Shown piece after piece: positions 25,226 through 34,284 of a DNA stretch of 64,000 nt. This DNA is from CAYJAY01 sp964370715 (GTDB taxonomy: Bacteria; Bacillota; Clostridia; Oscillospirales; Ruminococcaceae), in the NCBI GenBank assembly GCA_964370715.1, contig CAYJKJ010000013.1, positions 17,963-81,962 on the forward strand, written 5' to 3'. The position numbers were made by a program, and so were the translations under genes. Every line of letters begins with the position of its first letter. Position 1 is the first letter of the stretch. Under the pieces are notes generated by a model. The model searched no databases, was not told the origin of the DNA, and worked only from the letters and a program-made list of their open reading frames with translations.

Positions 25226-25537
25226 TTATGCTTTAATAGCAGTAATTTCAACTTTAGTGTATTGTTGACGGTGACCTAGCTTGCGCTTGCTGTCTTTCTT
25301 CGGGCGATAAACAAAAACCGTTACTTTTTTGGATTTACCGTGTTTAACAACTTTTCCGGATACTTCTGCACCGGAAACTGTAGGTGTTCCAACTTTAACG
25401 CCTTTGTCGTCTCCAACAATCAATACTTTATCAAATTTCACGGTTGAGCCTTCTTGTGCATCAAGTTTTTCGATGTAGATAACATCATCTTTTGAAACAC
25501 GATATTGCTTTCCGCCTGTTTCGATAATTGCGTACAT
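25226..25537 (-). CDS. rplU: 50S ribosomal protein L21
   Basis: 103 residues with the full family pattern: MYAIIETGGKQYRV at the start, GTPTVSGAEVSGKVVKHGK in the middle and KRKLGHRQQYTKVEI at the end. L21 binds 23S rRNA and contacts L20. It is the first gene of the rplU-rpmA-obg-mrnC unit, with GTGAGGAAAAG before its ATG. Confidence 0.97.
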   Translation of the reverse strand: MYAIIETGGKQYRVSKDDVIYIEKLDAQEGSTVKFDKVLIVGDDKGVKVGTPTVSGAEVSGKVVKHGKSKKVTVFVYRPKKDSKRKLGHRQQYTKVEITAIKA

Positions 25538-25618
25538 TGACTTTTCCTCACTTTTTAACAGTCTCGCTGCTTAAGGTGGATATAAAATCTCTTTAAACCT
25601 GTTACATGCGGCTTAAAT

Positions 25619-25648
25619 ATTTTAACATAATCAATAGCTAAATGTCAA
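25619..25648 (-). promoter_or_regulatory. Promoter of the rplU operon
   Basis: On the minus strand a perfect TTGACA (25648-25643), an 18-base spacer and TAAAAT (25624-25619). This leaves a leader of about 75 bases before rplU, long enough for a ribosomal-protein leader structure, although I cannot confirm one. Confidence 0.7.
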
Positions 25649-25725
25649 TATCTAAAGATATAAAAACGCTTAAAACGACTTGAAACCGACAATTTATAAC
25701 CGTTATGTCAAAACCATCAACCCTT

Positions 25726-26265
25726 TTAAACCTTCCTGCTCCTTAAAAACACCGACATCTTTTTATATATTAGTCCACACACCGCAATTTTAAAGATATC
25801 CCCAAAAACAAACGGAACAACGCAGAGCATAAGTGTTGAAACAAGGTTGCTTTTTGTTAATATCATAAACCATATGCTTCCGGCAATATAACAGATAACC
25901 GTTCCGACAACCATTGAAACGAGCGAGAAAGCAAAGTTATCTTTCTTTTTAATAATCAAACCTATGGTAAGCGACATGAGAATATATCCCATAATATATC
26001 CGCCGGTAGGCCCTAAAACAACTCCAATCCCGCCCGAAAAGGACGAAAAAACAGGAAGCCCGATAGCTCCTAGCAACACATAAACAACCATGCTAATAGC
26101 GCCGTTATATCCCTTTAAAAAAAGCCCACTTAGCATAACCGCCGCCGTTGCAAGATTTAAAGGAATTGGCGTTAGCGGTATAACGATAACAATCTGGCTA
26201 AAAACCACCACCATTGCGGAGAACATCGCTATTAAAGCAAGATTTGAAGTTTTTATTCTATTCAT
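25726..26265 (-). CDS. bioY: BioY, biotin transporter substrate-binding component
   Basis: A 179-residue protein with about six membrane segments and the BioY signature: ALIAMFSAMVVVFSQ, IPLTPIPLNLAT (the biotin-site loop, about 29-40), and GPTGGYIMGY at about 85-94. It captures biotin, alone or with an ECF energising module. It lies 39 bases downstream of birA on the same strand, so biotin uptake and the biotin repressor/ligase are probably cotranscribed, letting the repressor control its own supply of biotin. Confidence 0.93.
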   Translation of the reverse strand: MNRIKTSNLALIAMFSAMVVVFSQIVIVIPLTPIPLNLATAAVMLSGLFLKGYNGAISMVVYVLLGAIGLPVFSSFSGGIGVVLGPTGGYIMGYILMSLTIGLIIKKKDNFAFSLVSMVVGTVICYIAGSIWFMILTKSNLVSTLMLCVVPFVFGDIFKIAVCGLIYKKMSVFLRSRKV

Positions 26266-26304
26266 TATTTTTTCCCAACCTTCATTTTAATGTAAATTCA
26301 AACT

Positions 26305-27270
26305 CTATTTTGTTTTAAGCGAAACTTCTCCATACGTCAAAGTTTCGAGAGTTCCGTCTTGATATTTAACCAATAGACCGCCATTTGGTTGAATCGAAAC
26401 CGCCATACCTTGTTTTGTTTGCTCCCCTTTTATAACATAAACATCTCGACCGCAAACAAGCGATAAACTGCGATATTTTTCGATTATATCGCTAGGTTTT
26501 TTTTGCGACGTTAACGAAACAAGATTGTTTATAATCGCCGCTATCATCTCGTTTCTTGTCGGATAGTTGTCGTTTGTTTCGATCGAAATTGAGGTTGCTA
26601 TCTCGCTTAGTTCTTTCGGAAAATCTTTTGCTTCAACGTTTATTCCAATTCCGATAGCAACATATTGAAGATATCCGCTTTCAAAATCGGTTGAAGCCTC
26701 GGTCAATATTCCGCAAAGCTTTTTTTTCCCAACATATATATCGTTAACCCATTTTATCTTGGCATCTATTTTGCAACACTGCCGCAATCCCTCGCAAACT
26801 GCGACCGCCGCCGCCGCCGTTAGGTAAGTAGCGTCCTGCGCTTTAAGCTTTGGAGCAAAACAAAAGCTCATGTATATTCCGTTTTCAGGGGAAAAAAACG
26901 ACTTGCCGTTTCTTCCTCTTCCTCCGGTTTGGCTGTTCGCCAACAGCAATATGCTGTCGCTTGGTTCTTCAATAAACATCGCTTTCGCATCGTTGTTGGT
27001 TGACACCGTCTGCTGTTTAAGAAAGACGTTTATATTTTTGTTTTGTAGCATTTCCTTTATGTTTTTGATATCCAAAATGTCGGGAGTTTCCAAAAGACGA
27101 TACCCCTTGTTCTTTACGCTTTCGATTTTATAACCCGCTGTCTCAAGCTCTTTAACGGCTTTCCAAATGGCATTTCTTGAAACCGAAAGGTTGGTTGCTA
27201 TCTCCTGCCCCGAAACAAAATTTTGTTCGTTTTGCTTTAGTATCTCTGAGATTTTATCTTTAACGGTCAT
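26305..27270 (-). CDS. birA: BirA, biotin operon repressor and biotin-protein ligase
   Basis: The protein has 321 residues. An N-terminal winged helix (about 1-65; SGQEIATNLSVSRNAIWKAVKELETAGYKIES) is followed by the catalytic ligase domain with SQTGGRGRNGKSFFSPENGIYMSF (biotinyl-AMP loop, about 111-134) and KWVNDIYV, then a C-terminal SH3-like domain. It activates biotin and attaches it to carboxylase carrier proteins, and binds DNA when loaded with biotinyl-AMP. It forms a unit with bioY. No clear palindromic BirA operator was found upstream; the inverted repeat there is better explained as the terminator of the preceding gene. Confidence 0.95.
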   Translation of the reverse strand: MTVKDKISEILKQNEQNFVSGQEIATNLSVSRNAIWKAVKELETAGYKIESVKNKGYRLLETPDILDIKNIKEMLQNKNINVFLKQQTVSTNNDAKAMFIEEPSDSILLLANSQTGGRGRNGKSFFSPENGIYMSFCFAPKLKAQDATYLTAAAAVAVCEGLRQCCKIDAKIKWVNDIYVGKKKLCGILTEASTDFESGYLQYVAIGIGINVEAKDFPKELSEIATSISIETNDNYPTRNEMIAAIINNLVSLTSQKKPSDIIEKYRSLSLVCGRDVYVIKGEQTKQGMAVSIQPNGGLLVKYQDGTLETLTYGEVSLKTK

Positions 27271-27334
27271 CTTCGAACCCTTTCAAAACAACAACTTTTT
27301 ATTAGTTCTTTAATAGAATATCACACAAAACAAA

Positions 27335-27371
27335 AACAGTCAACCTAAATTCAATAATCAAGTTGACTGTT
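27335..27371 (-). terminator. Terminator of the uppP-ftsK-aldo/keto reductase unit
   Basis: On the minus strand AACAGTCAAC (27371-27362) pairs perfectly with GTTGACTGTT (27344-27335) around a 17-base loop and is followed by TTTGTTTT. Confidence 0.8.
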
Positions 27372-27384
27372 CAATGTTTATGTT

Positions 27385-28512
27385 TTATTTTTCAAGAACC
27401 AAAACGCATTTTTTAAGTTCCGCTATTATATCGATATGTTGCGGACAAACCTCGCTGCAAGCGCCGCATTCAACGCATGAAGAAGCTTTCTCCCAACCAT
27501 GTCCCGATGTGTTCCAGCTATAGTTTCCTTTAGCAAGTTCGAGATTATCATAGGTTTTATATGAATTATACGCTTGGAAAGTCCCGTAGATAGCGATGTT
27601 TTCGGGGCAACCTTTCATGCAGTATGCGCATGAAGTGCAAGGAACGATTTCGGCTTTTGAATAGATTTTTTCAGCAAGCTTAATCGTTTTCATCTCGTTT
27701 TCCGTCAACGGTTTAAACTGCTTCATAAACGATATGTTGTCGTTCATCTGTTCTATGTTAGACATACCCGAAAGAACCGTTATGATGTTTTTTTGCGAAG
27801 CCGCAAACCTGATCGCCCACGACGCAAACGAAGCCTCGCTGTTCTCTTTTTTGAACAGCTCTTTTATCTCTTCAAGAGGATTAGCAAGCGCCCCACCTCG
27901 AACGGGTTCCATAACTATAACCGGCTTTTGGTGTTTTTCGGCAATTTCAAGACATCGCCTTGATTCTATCCAAGGGTGTTCCCAATCGGCATAGTTTATC
28001 TGAAGTTGAACAAATTCCATCTCGGGATGTTTGGTTAAAACTTCGTCGAGAACGGTAGCGTTATCATGAATTGAAAAACCAAGATGTTTGATTTTTCCTT
28101 CCGCTTTCATCTTTGACAAAAAGTTCCAAACATCATATTTATCAAAATATTGATCTCTGTTTTCGCCAAGATTGTGGAGCAGGAAAAAATCAAAATATTC
28201 TACGCCACATCTTTCGAGCGAAGTGTTGAACATCGCCAAAGCTTCCTCTTTGGACTTTGCCGCCCAAGCCGGAAGTTTTGAGGCCAACAAAAACTTATCT
28301 CTCGGATACCTTTCTACAACGGTTTTTTTAATCGCTTTTTCCGATTCCCCGTCGTTGTAGACATAAGCTGTGTCAAAATAGTTGAATCCGTTTTGCATAA
28401 ACATATCAACCATTTCGTTGGTAGCTTCAATGTCTATCTGCTTGTCTTTCATAGGTAATCTCATATATCCGAACCCCAGTTTCGGAATGTTTTGCCCTAG
28501 ATAGTTTTCCAT
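27385..28512 (-). CDS. Aldo/keto reductase with C-terminal 4Fe-4S ferredoxin-like domain
   Basis: A 375-residue protein. An AKR TIM barrel (about 1-285) has GFGYMRLPM, FDTAYVYNDGESEKAI (catalytic Asp and Tyr) and HLGFSIHD. It is followed by two cysteine clusters, CTSCAYCMKGCP (about 297-308) and CVECGACSEVCP (about 350-361), typical for two [4Fe-4S] centres. This two-part architecture is common in anaerobes and suggests electron transfer between NAD(P)H or ferredoxin and an unidentified carbonyl substrate. It ends a unit with uppP and ftsK/spoIIIE, 31 bases after the translocase gene, and a terminator follows. Confidence 0.9.
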   Translation of the reverse strand: MENYLGQNIPKLGFGYMRLPMKDKQIDIEATNEMVDMFMQNGFNYFDTAYVYNDGESEKAIKKTVVERYPRDKFLLASKLPAWAAKSKEEALAMFNTSLERCGVEYFDFFLLHNLGENRDQYFDKYDVWNFLSKMKAEGKIKHLGFSIHDNATVLDEVLTKHPEMEFVQLQINYADWEHPWIESRRCLEIAEKHQKPVIVMEPVRGGALANPLEEIKELFKKENSEASFASWAIRFAASQKNIITVLSGMSNIEQMNDNISFMKQFKPLTENEMKTIKLAEKIYSKAEIVPCTSCAYCMKGCPENIAIYGTFQAYNSYKTYDNLELAKGNYSWNTSGHGWEKASSCVECGACSEVCPQHIDIIAELKKCVLVLEK

Positions 28513-28543
28513 TAATCCTAGCCCCCTATATTTAATTTTAAAT

Positions 28544-31315
28544 CTACTGCATATTTTGTTTCATCTCGTTCCATTGCATTGCGTTAATATTAACCGTTCT
28601 GGGTTTGCTTCCCTCGGAAGGCCCTATAATCCCAAGGCTCTCCATCTCGTCCATAATCCTCGCCGCTCTTGCATATCCTAGCTTTAGTCTGCGTTGAAGA
28701 AGAGAGGTTGAAGCTTGTCCCGATTCTATAACCACCATAACTGCGCTTTCAAGCATTGCGTCGCTGTCGTCCGAAAGAGAACTGTCGAGCGATTTTTTGC
28801 CTTTTGAACCCTTCTCCATAGCGGCTTGCTTTTCGATTTCGGTTAGAACTTCTTCGTTATATTCCGCAACAGCATTTTTCTTTATAAACGTTATTATATC
28901 CTCGATTTCGCCATCAGAAACAAAGCAACCTTGAATTCTAATAGCTTTGGGCAGATCCATCGGTCTAAACAACATATCGCCATAACCTAAGAGTTTCTCC
29001 GCTCCGCCTGTGTCTATTATTGTTCGGCTGTCGATTTGTGACGACACCGAAAGCGCCACCCTTGACGCAATGTTCGCTTTAATGATACCGGTTATAACAT
29101 CTACCGACGGTCGTTGGGTTGCTATGATAAGATGTATGCCAGCGGCTCTCGCCATCTGCGCTAGGCGACAAATCGAATCTTCAACCTCGTTTGGAGCAAC
29201 AAGCATAAGGTCGGCAAGTTCGTCGATAACAACAACAACTCTCGGCAGTTTTTCAAGCGGCACTGCATCCTCTTCATTTGAGGAATATATAGGCATTCCG
29301 GAACTGTTCGCATTTTCTATCTTTGTATTATAACTGTCGATATCTCGAACTGCGTTTTCCGAAAACAATTTGTAACGTTTTAACATCTCTCCAACGGCCC
29401 AACCAAGAGCTCCCGCCGCTTTTCTAGCATCGGTAACAACCGGTATGAGCATATGGGGAATTCCGTTATATATCCCAAATTCAACCATCTTTGGATCGAT
29501 AAAAACAAATCTTAAATCTTTTGGCGCAGATTTATATATCAAACTAACTATCATAGAATGAAGACATTTTGACTTTCCGCTTCCCGTTGTTCCGGCTATC
29601 AAAAGATGGGGCATCTTTGCAATGTCGGTAATCTGAACCGAGCCGCTAATGTCTTTTCCAAGAGCTACGGTGAGCGGTGATTTCGATTCGTTAAACTCTT
29701 TGCTTTCGATAACCTCCCTTAACATAACCATCTCTTTTTGCTTGTTTGGAACCTCTATTCCAACGGCGGCTTTGTTCGGGATGGGCGCTTCAATCCTAAC
29801 CCCTGCGGTAGCAAGGTTAAGCGCAATATCATCTGCAAGGTTCGCAATTCTGTTTATTCTGACCCCTCGTTCGGGTTGCAGTTCATATCTTGTTACGGTA
29901 GGGCCTCTCGCTATGTCAACAACTTTTGTGCCAACGCCAAAGCTTTCAAGGGTGCTAACGAGATACTCTGCGTTTGCTCTAAGCTCTGCCGAAGCATCTT
30001 TTGTCATCTTCTGTTTCGCCGGCTCAAGCATCCCTATTGGCGGAAAAAGATATTCCGGAGTGCTTTTAAAAAGCGCTATCTCGGGTTGTTGCGGTTTGTA
30101 TTCCGATGTTTTTTGCGGTTCGATATTCTTTGTTGCACGTTGGATTAAAGCATCAACGTTTGCGCTTTCCTCTTCGCTTCCAAACGTTGCAAAAAGATCT
30201 TTGCCGGGTTTTCCTATTCTATCTGCAAGATCAAAAGCTTGTTTAACAAACTCCCCTGTGTTAGCGTCGTTTATATAGTCTCCGCTATCCTGTGGCATAG
30301 GATCTTCATAAGTTTTAAATTCTTGGAACATATCGTTTGAAACTACTTTGGTTGGTGAACCTAGATCTATATCGATGTTGCGTTGTCCTGTAATTGAGGT
30401 TATCGGCATAATCCTTGTGAGGTCAACCGCTTCTATCGGGTCATCAAACCTCACATCAACTTTGCTTTTAACTTCGGGCAAACTGTCAAGATTTATGTCA
30501 ATTTTGCTCGTCGCAGCGGTCTGCGCTGTCACCGCTTGAAGAACAGCTTGGTTTGAAACAGTGTTTGTTTTGTTGGCTTTTTTCCCAACATTATCAAGCG
30601 GTATATCGATCGATGTCGTGTTTCTTGTTCTGTTTAAAGCCGCCGTGTTTTGTTTTTGAAGTTGCTCCGTTTCAAATTCCTCTTGAAACTCCATAACAAG
30701 TTCCCGTTGTTCCCGCCATTTTTCTCGTTGCCTGTCGATAGGTGTTTTAACAGCGTTGATAACGTCGGCAAGGCTTTTTCCCGCTAAAATCATGACAAGG
30801 ATAAACAAAACTATAGATATTACGATGTTTGCGGCAGGTTTTCCGAAAAGCTCCAAAAACAACAGCCCCAATATAGCCGAGAACACTCCGCCCCCTACCC
30901 TTTCGGTTCCTGTCATGTAAAGTGATGCTATCTTTTGAAAGATGTTTTCTCCCGCAACTTCGCTGCTTGAAAAGATTAAAAACATTGCACATATTGAAAT
31001 AACTATTAAAAGAGCTAGGATTAGTTTTCCGTTTGAAACCTGTTTTTCATAGCTGCAAACAACAGCAAGCGCCAAAAGAAGCGGACCTATGAAATATGCG
31101 CAAAATCCAAAAAGCCCGAACAAAAACGAGCTTAAAATATTCCATCCTTCGTTGCCGTTAACAAACGTTAGCGCCATCGAAAGCGCAGCCGTTCCAAACA
31201 AGATTACCGCCGCTAATTGATAGCGCCTGCTCCTTGCTTTTCTTGCTTCATCTGCTTTTTTTCTTCGTTCAATCTGCGCCTTGGTTGGTCTTTTTTTTCG
31301 TGTAGTGGTCGCCAT
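28544..31315 (-). CDS. ftsK: FtsK/SpoIIIE-type DNA translocase
   Basis: This is a 923-residue protein. Four hydrophobic segments lie within about 30-190, followed by a long polar linker (about 200-430) and the motor domains. Walker A GTTGSGKSK is near 576-584 and Walker B VVVIDELADLM near 690. A C-terminal winged-helix gamma domain (about 840-915) has LLQRRLKLGYARAARIMDEME, which reads KOPS/SRS-type DNA signs. It pumps chromosomal DNA through the division septum, or into the forespore if the organism sporulates; sequence alone does not separate the two roles. GGAGAG precedes the ATG. It is cotranscribed with uppP, which ends 21 bases upstream. Confidence 0.95.
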   Translation of the reverse strand: MATTTRKKRPTKAQIERRKKADEARKARSRRYQLAAVILFGTAALSMALTFVNGNEGWNILSSFLFGLFGFCAYFIGPLLLALAVVCSYEKQVSNGKLILALLIVISICAMFLIFSSSEVAGENIFQKIASLYMTGTERVGGGVFSAILGLLFLELFGKPAANIVISIVLFILVMILAGKSLADVINAVKTPIDRQREKWREQRELVMEFQEEFETEQLQKQNTAALNRTRNTTSIDIPLDNVGKKANKTNTVSNQAVLQAVTAQTAATSKIDINLDSLPEVKSKVDVRFDDPIEAVDLTRIMPITSITGQRNIDIDLGSPTKVVSNDMFQEFKTYEDPMPQDSGDYINDANTGEFVKQAFDLADRIGKPGKDLFATFGSEEESANVDALIQRATKNIEPQKTSEYKPQQPEIALFKSTPEYLFPPIGMLEPAKQKMTKDASAELRANAEYLVSTLESFGVGTKVVDIARGPTVTRYELQPERGVRINRIANLADDIALNLATAGVRIEAPIPNKAAVGIEVPNKQKEMVMLREVIESKEFNESKSPLTVALGKDISGSVQITDIAKMPHLLIAGTTGSGKSKCLHSMIVSLIYKSAPKDLRFVFIDPKMVEFGIYNGIPHMLIPVVTDARKAAGALGWAVGEMLKRYKLFSENAVRDIDSYNTKIENANSSGMPIYSSNEEDAVPLEKLPRVVVVIDELADLMLVAPNEVEDSICRLAQMARAAGIHLIIATQRPSVDVITGIIKANIASRVALSVSSQIDSRTIIDTGGAEKLLGYGDMLFRPMDLPKAIRIQGCFVSDGEIEDIITFIKKNAVAEYNEEVLTEIEKQAAMEKGSKGKKSLDSSLSDDSDAMLESAVMVVIESGQASTSLLQRRLKLGYARAARIMDEMESLGIIGPSEGSKPRTVNINAMQWNEMKQNMQ

Positions 31316-31336
31316 TTATCTCTCCTGTTTTTAAAA

Positions 31337-32215
31337 CTATATTAAATCTTTAACTATCTCTACAATGTTTTTTCCAAAAATATGCTCAACAACCCCAACC
31401 GTTAACGTTAAACTACCTAGTGTCAACGCATAGTAGGAAAACCAAACATATCTATCTGTTTTCATAAGCCATTGAACCATCTTTATCGCAACAATTCCCG
31501 ACACGAGCGCCGTTAAAAATCCGGCTATAATAACAATCGGGTCGACCGAAATGCCCTCTTCCAAAGCTTTCAAAAGCTCTAAAATTCCGGCACCTAAAAC
31601 AGCGGGTATTCCCATAATAAACGAAAATTTAACCGCAAATTCTTTTGAAAGACCCCTTAACATAGCAACCGACGTTGTTGAACCCGAACGGGAAATGCCG
31701 GGAAGCGTTGCAACCGCTTGCATAAGACCAATTGCAACAGCATCAAGCGGAGTCATCGTCTTTGCGGTTTTTGTTCCGGTAGTGTTTTGGCAAGCAACAA
31801 AAAGCATTATTCCGGTAAACAAAAAGCAAAGCCCCTCGACAACTATATCGTTGTCGGTCGAAAGCGAAGCGACGATATCGGAAAAAAGAACCACGACGAA
31901 GAGCGGAACCATCGTTATCAAAATCATGATAACGCCTTTTTGTTGTTCGTTTGTTTTTTCATAGCTGAATTTTCTCGAGAATATATCCCCTATCATCTTA
32001 AACGCTTCAACGATCATCTCTTTAATCGTTCCAAAAAAAGCTATGAAAACCGCAACAAGCGTTCCAAGATGCAACATAACGGTAAAAAACAAGCTGTCAC
32101 TTTCAGAAAAGTTGAAAATATGTTCCGTTAATGCAAGATGTCCGCTACTTGAAATCGGCAAAAACTCGCTTAATCCTTGAATTAATCCTTGAAAAACGCT
32201 TTCTAAAATCGTCAT
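31337..32215 (-). CDS. uppP: Undecaprenyl-diphosphatase (bacitracin resistance protein)
   Basis: 292 residues, about eight membrane helices, with both active-site signatures: GLSEFLPISSSGHL near 15-28 and PGISRSGSTTS near 171-181. It dephosphorylates undecaprenyl diphosphate to recycle the lipid carrier for peptidoglycan and other wall polymers, and its overproduction gives bacitracin resistance. Length matches the family. It begins the uppP-ftsK-aldo/keto reductase unit. Confidence 0.95.
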   Translation of the reverse strand: MTILESVFQGLIQGLSEFLPISSSGHLALTEHIFNFSESDSLFFTVMLHLGTLVAVFIAFFGTIKEMIVEAFKMIGDIFSRKFSYEKTNEQQKGVIMILITMVPLFVVVLFSDIVASLSTDNDIVVEGLCFLFTGIMLFVACQNTTGTKTAKTMTPLDAVAIGLMQAVATLPGISRSGSTTSVAMLRGLSKEFAVKFSFIMGIPAVLGAGILELLKALEEGISVDPIVIIAGFLTALVSGIVAIKMVQWLMKTDRYVWFSYYALTLGSLTLTVGVVEHIFGKNIVEIVKDLI

Positions 32216-32550
32216 AGTCCCTCTTCATTAATGTATATTCAACAAAAACATTGCTTGAAAAATTCTCCTGTTCTTATTTTAACACAGTTGAAGAATTTTT
32301 CAAACATATATTTGTTTGTTTTTTTAATTTTATTTTATAATATTTTCGCTACAAAAAAGCTAGAATTAATAAAACTAAACACTCAAATAAAAAACCATCG
32401 CAACATCTTTGCAACAGTTTTTATTTTTTTAAGCTAGGTTTTTTAGCTGTTTAAAGCCTTAACAAACAATTTTTTTCAAATCAGTAATATAATAACATAT
32501 ACCGACTAGATAATTTTTATCCATAACACACCTAAAGTATTTAGTTTTGG
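32216..32550. other. Intergenic region with an inverted repeat
   Basis: About 335 bases of AT-rich sequence, no convincing gene. TTGAAAAATTCT (32255-32266) is exactly complementary to AGAATTTTTCAA (32292-32303). On the minus strand the hairpin is followed by GCAATGTTTTTG, so it could be a weak terminator for mgsA. It lies close to the expected promoter of uppP. A 68-codon plus-strand frame here is low-complexity and probably random. Confidence 0.5.
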
Positions 32551-33030
32551 CTAGCTTTTAGACATCTCTCCCGCTCGTTCTCTTGCAACTTTGTTAAAGT
32601 CTTGAACTTTATGGGTATATTCTTTGTCCATAAGCGTTGAAGTTATCAAAAAATCTGCGGTTGATCGGTTGTTTGCTATTGGAATATCGTACACTTGAGC
32701 AATCCTTAAAAGCGCTTTTACATCGGGGTCGTGTGGTTGCGCCGTTAAAGGATCCGAAAAGAAGATGATAAAATCAATCCTGCCTTCAACTATCTTTGCG
32801 CCTATCTGTTGATCCCCTCCAAGCGGACCGCTGTTATAGCTTTTAACGGGAAGCCCTGTATGTTCCGCAATTAGCCTTGCGGTTGTCCCTGTTCCGCAAA
32901 GAAAATGTTTCGATAACGTTTGCTCGTTATGTTTGCACCATTCAAGCAGATCTTTTTTCATGTTATCATGCGCTATAAGCGCAATGTTTTTTTGTTTTTC
33001 TATAATAAGTTCGATATAATTTTGTTCCAT
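32551..33030 (-). CDS. mgsA: Methylglyoxal synthase
   Basis: A 159-residue protein with the family pattern IALIAHDNMKKDLLEW, FLCGTGTTARLI, SGPLGGDQQIGA (catalytic Asp) and FFSDPLTAQPHDPDVKALLR. It converts dihydroxyacetone phosphate to methylglyoxal and phosphate, a bypass that relieves phosphate-limited glycolysis. L-fucose breakdown, also encoded in this window, produces dihydroxyacetone phosphate. The gene follows an HPr-like gene on the same strand after 74 bases and may be cotranscribed with acpS and that gene. GGAAAAGAA precedes the ATG. Confidence 0.95.
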   Translation of the reverse strand: MEQNYIELIIEKQKNIALIAHDNMKKDLLEWCKHNEQTLSKHFLCGTGTTARLIAEHTGLPVKSYNSGPLGGDQQIGAKIVEGRIDFIIFFSDPLTAQPHDPDVKALLRIAQVYDIPIANNRSTADFLITSTLMDKEYTHKVQDFNKVARERAGEMSKS

Positions 33031-33104
33031 AAATATATTCTTTTCCTTTCTTTAATAAGAAAATTTAAGTTTTAATCAAGCTAGATTGTATTCAAACCCT
33101 TTAA

Positions 33105-33353
33105 TCATGTAGTTTGTTCTACATCCTTGCAAAACTTCGTGAGCTTTTCTATCGTCGAAGTTTCAGCATCTTTTGCTATTAAGCGAATTTTCGCATCATG
33201 GGGTATCGATAAAAGCCCCATAAGCGATTTACCGTCTAGGATATATCGCCCCGAAACCAGATCAAACTCCCCCGAAGAATCTGTAGTTATTTCAACAAAC
33301 CGCTTAATATCGTCTATTGATTTAAAGGCTATGTCGAATGTTTTCTGTTCCAT
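33105..33353 (-). CDS. HPr-like protein lacking the phosphorylated histidine
   Basis: 82 residues with the C-terminal HPr pattern GRYILDGKSLMGLLSI. The serine at position 43 corresponds to Ser46 of HPr, the target of HPr kinase. The N-terminal active-site segment, normally GLHARPA with His15, reads FKSIDDIKRFV, so phosphotransfer to sugars is impossible. Such proteins may act only as regulators, as Crh does in Bacillus. The gene overlaps the 3' end of acpS by 32 bases, indicating translational coupling. GGAGAGAAG lies just before its ATG. Confidence 0.8.
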   Translation of the reverse strand: MEQKTFDIAFKSIDDIKRFVEITTDSSGEFDLVSGRYILDGKSLMGLLSIPHDAKIRLIAKDAETSTIEKLTKFCKDVEQTT

Positions 33354-33732
33354 TACTTCTCTCCTTTTTTTCGATTATAACATAAGCTATCGTGAGCAGC
33401 TCTGTGTTGCTTAACGCTAGATGAACCACAACATCAAGGCTTTCAACAATTTGTTTGGCTTTTCCGAAAAACTCGAAATATGGTTTTCCGCTTTGTTCCC
33501 TTAAAACCGAAATATCGGTAAAGTTGAAACCTTTCACTCCCGTTCCAAGAGCTTTTCCAAAAGCCTCTTTTGCCGCAAAACATGAAGCAAACTTGCTAGG
33601 CGCCATTCTCGAATTTAAAAAAGCTTGTTTTTCTTTTTCCGAAAAACAAAAATCTAAAAATCTTTTGTTTTTCGAAATGCTTTTTTCAATCCGTTTAATC
33701 TCAACAATATCGTTTCCAATTCCAAGTATCAT
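33322..33732 (-). CDS. acpS: Holo-[acyl-carrier-protein] synthase
   Basis: A 136-residue protein with GIGNDIVEIKRIE (metal-binding Asp8) and FAAKEAFGKALGTG (Glu, about 54-67), the two signatures of AcpS. It transfers the 4'-phosphopantetheine arm from CoA to acyl carrier protein for fatty-acid synthesis. The C-terminus is about 12 residues longer than usual, and that tail is the part overlapping the HPr-like gene. No strong ribosome-binding site is seen; AAGGA lies further upstream than ideal. Confidence 0.92.
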   Translation of the reverse strand: MILGIGNDIVEIKRIEKSISKNKRFLDFCFSEKEKQAFLNSRMAPSKFASCFAAKEAFGKALGTGVKGFNFTDISVLREQSGKPYFEFFGKAKQIVESLDVVVHLALSNTELLTIAYVIIEKKERSNGTENIRHSL

Positions 33733-33911
33733 AAAAATAACCGTTTAAATCCTTGTTCGTTATTTTTGTTTTTGCCTTGATAGGATTTAAATGCAAAAGC
33801 TACAAGGCGCAATATATTAAATTAATTTACTCTTTAACATATAAACTATATAAAATATATTGCAATAATTATATATTATATTGTGGGTTATTGCAAACTT
33901 TTAAAAAACAC

Positions 33912-33940
33912 TTGAACGTTTAGCCATTGTTTGTTAAAAT
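33912..33940 (+). promoter_or_regulatory. Promoter of the pheST T-box transcript
   Basis: TTGAAC (33912-33917), a 17-base spacer and TAAAAT (33935-33940), about 50 bases upstream of the first T-box structure. Confidence 0.6.
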
Positions 33941-33990
33941 AATGCTATAAGAAACTGGTCTTTTTAAGAATATTACCTTTTAAAACGCAT

Positions 33991-34255
33991 TGACCGGGAT
34001 AAGTAGAAAAAGAAACGAGTTTTATTAACAGAGAGTTTCGCCTTTAGGCTGTAAGCGAAACGCAAAACTTATACTTTTTGAAATTCACCCGTGAGCGGTT
34101 TGCTTGAAAAATTGTTTTCAATTGTGTAGAGCAAAACGAGTTGCTTTCGTTACAAAGCAAAAAAGTGTTTGCTTTTATTTGCAAAAATGCGGGTGGTACC
34201 GCGGAGCTTAGTTTATAATGCTTCGTCCTGAAATGTTGGGGCGAAGTTTTTTTAT
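33991..34255 (+). promoter_or_regulatory. T-box leader controlling pheST, phenylalanine specifier
   Basis: The leader contains a long stem I region (33991 to about 34110) with the specifier TTC (34084-34086), which codes for phenylalanine, in the context GAAATTCACC. The T-box core GGGTGGTACCGCGG (34191-34204) pairs with the tRNA acceptor end. It is followed by an intrinsic terminator: CTTCGTCC (34221-34228), GGGGCGAAG (34238-34246) and seven T. Uncharged tRNA-Phe binding should favour the antiterminator and allow expression of the phenylalanyl-tRNA synthetase genes. The specifier agrees with the downstream genes, which supports the call. Confidence 0.95.
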
Positions 34256-34284
34256 TTTTAAAAATTATTTTGGAGGAAATCTTT

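Noticed and set aside
27335..27371. BirA operator
   Set aside because: The inverted repeat is followed by a T-run on the minus strand and directly follows the aldo/keto reductase gene, so a terminator explains it better.
32231..32437. 68-codon plus-strand frame upstream of uppP
   Set aside because: Low-complexity, AT-driven, overlaps the hairpin and the expected uppP promoter.
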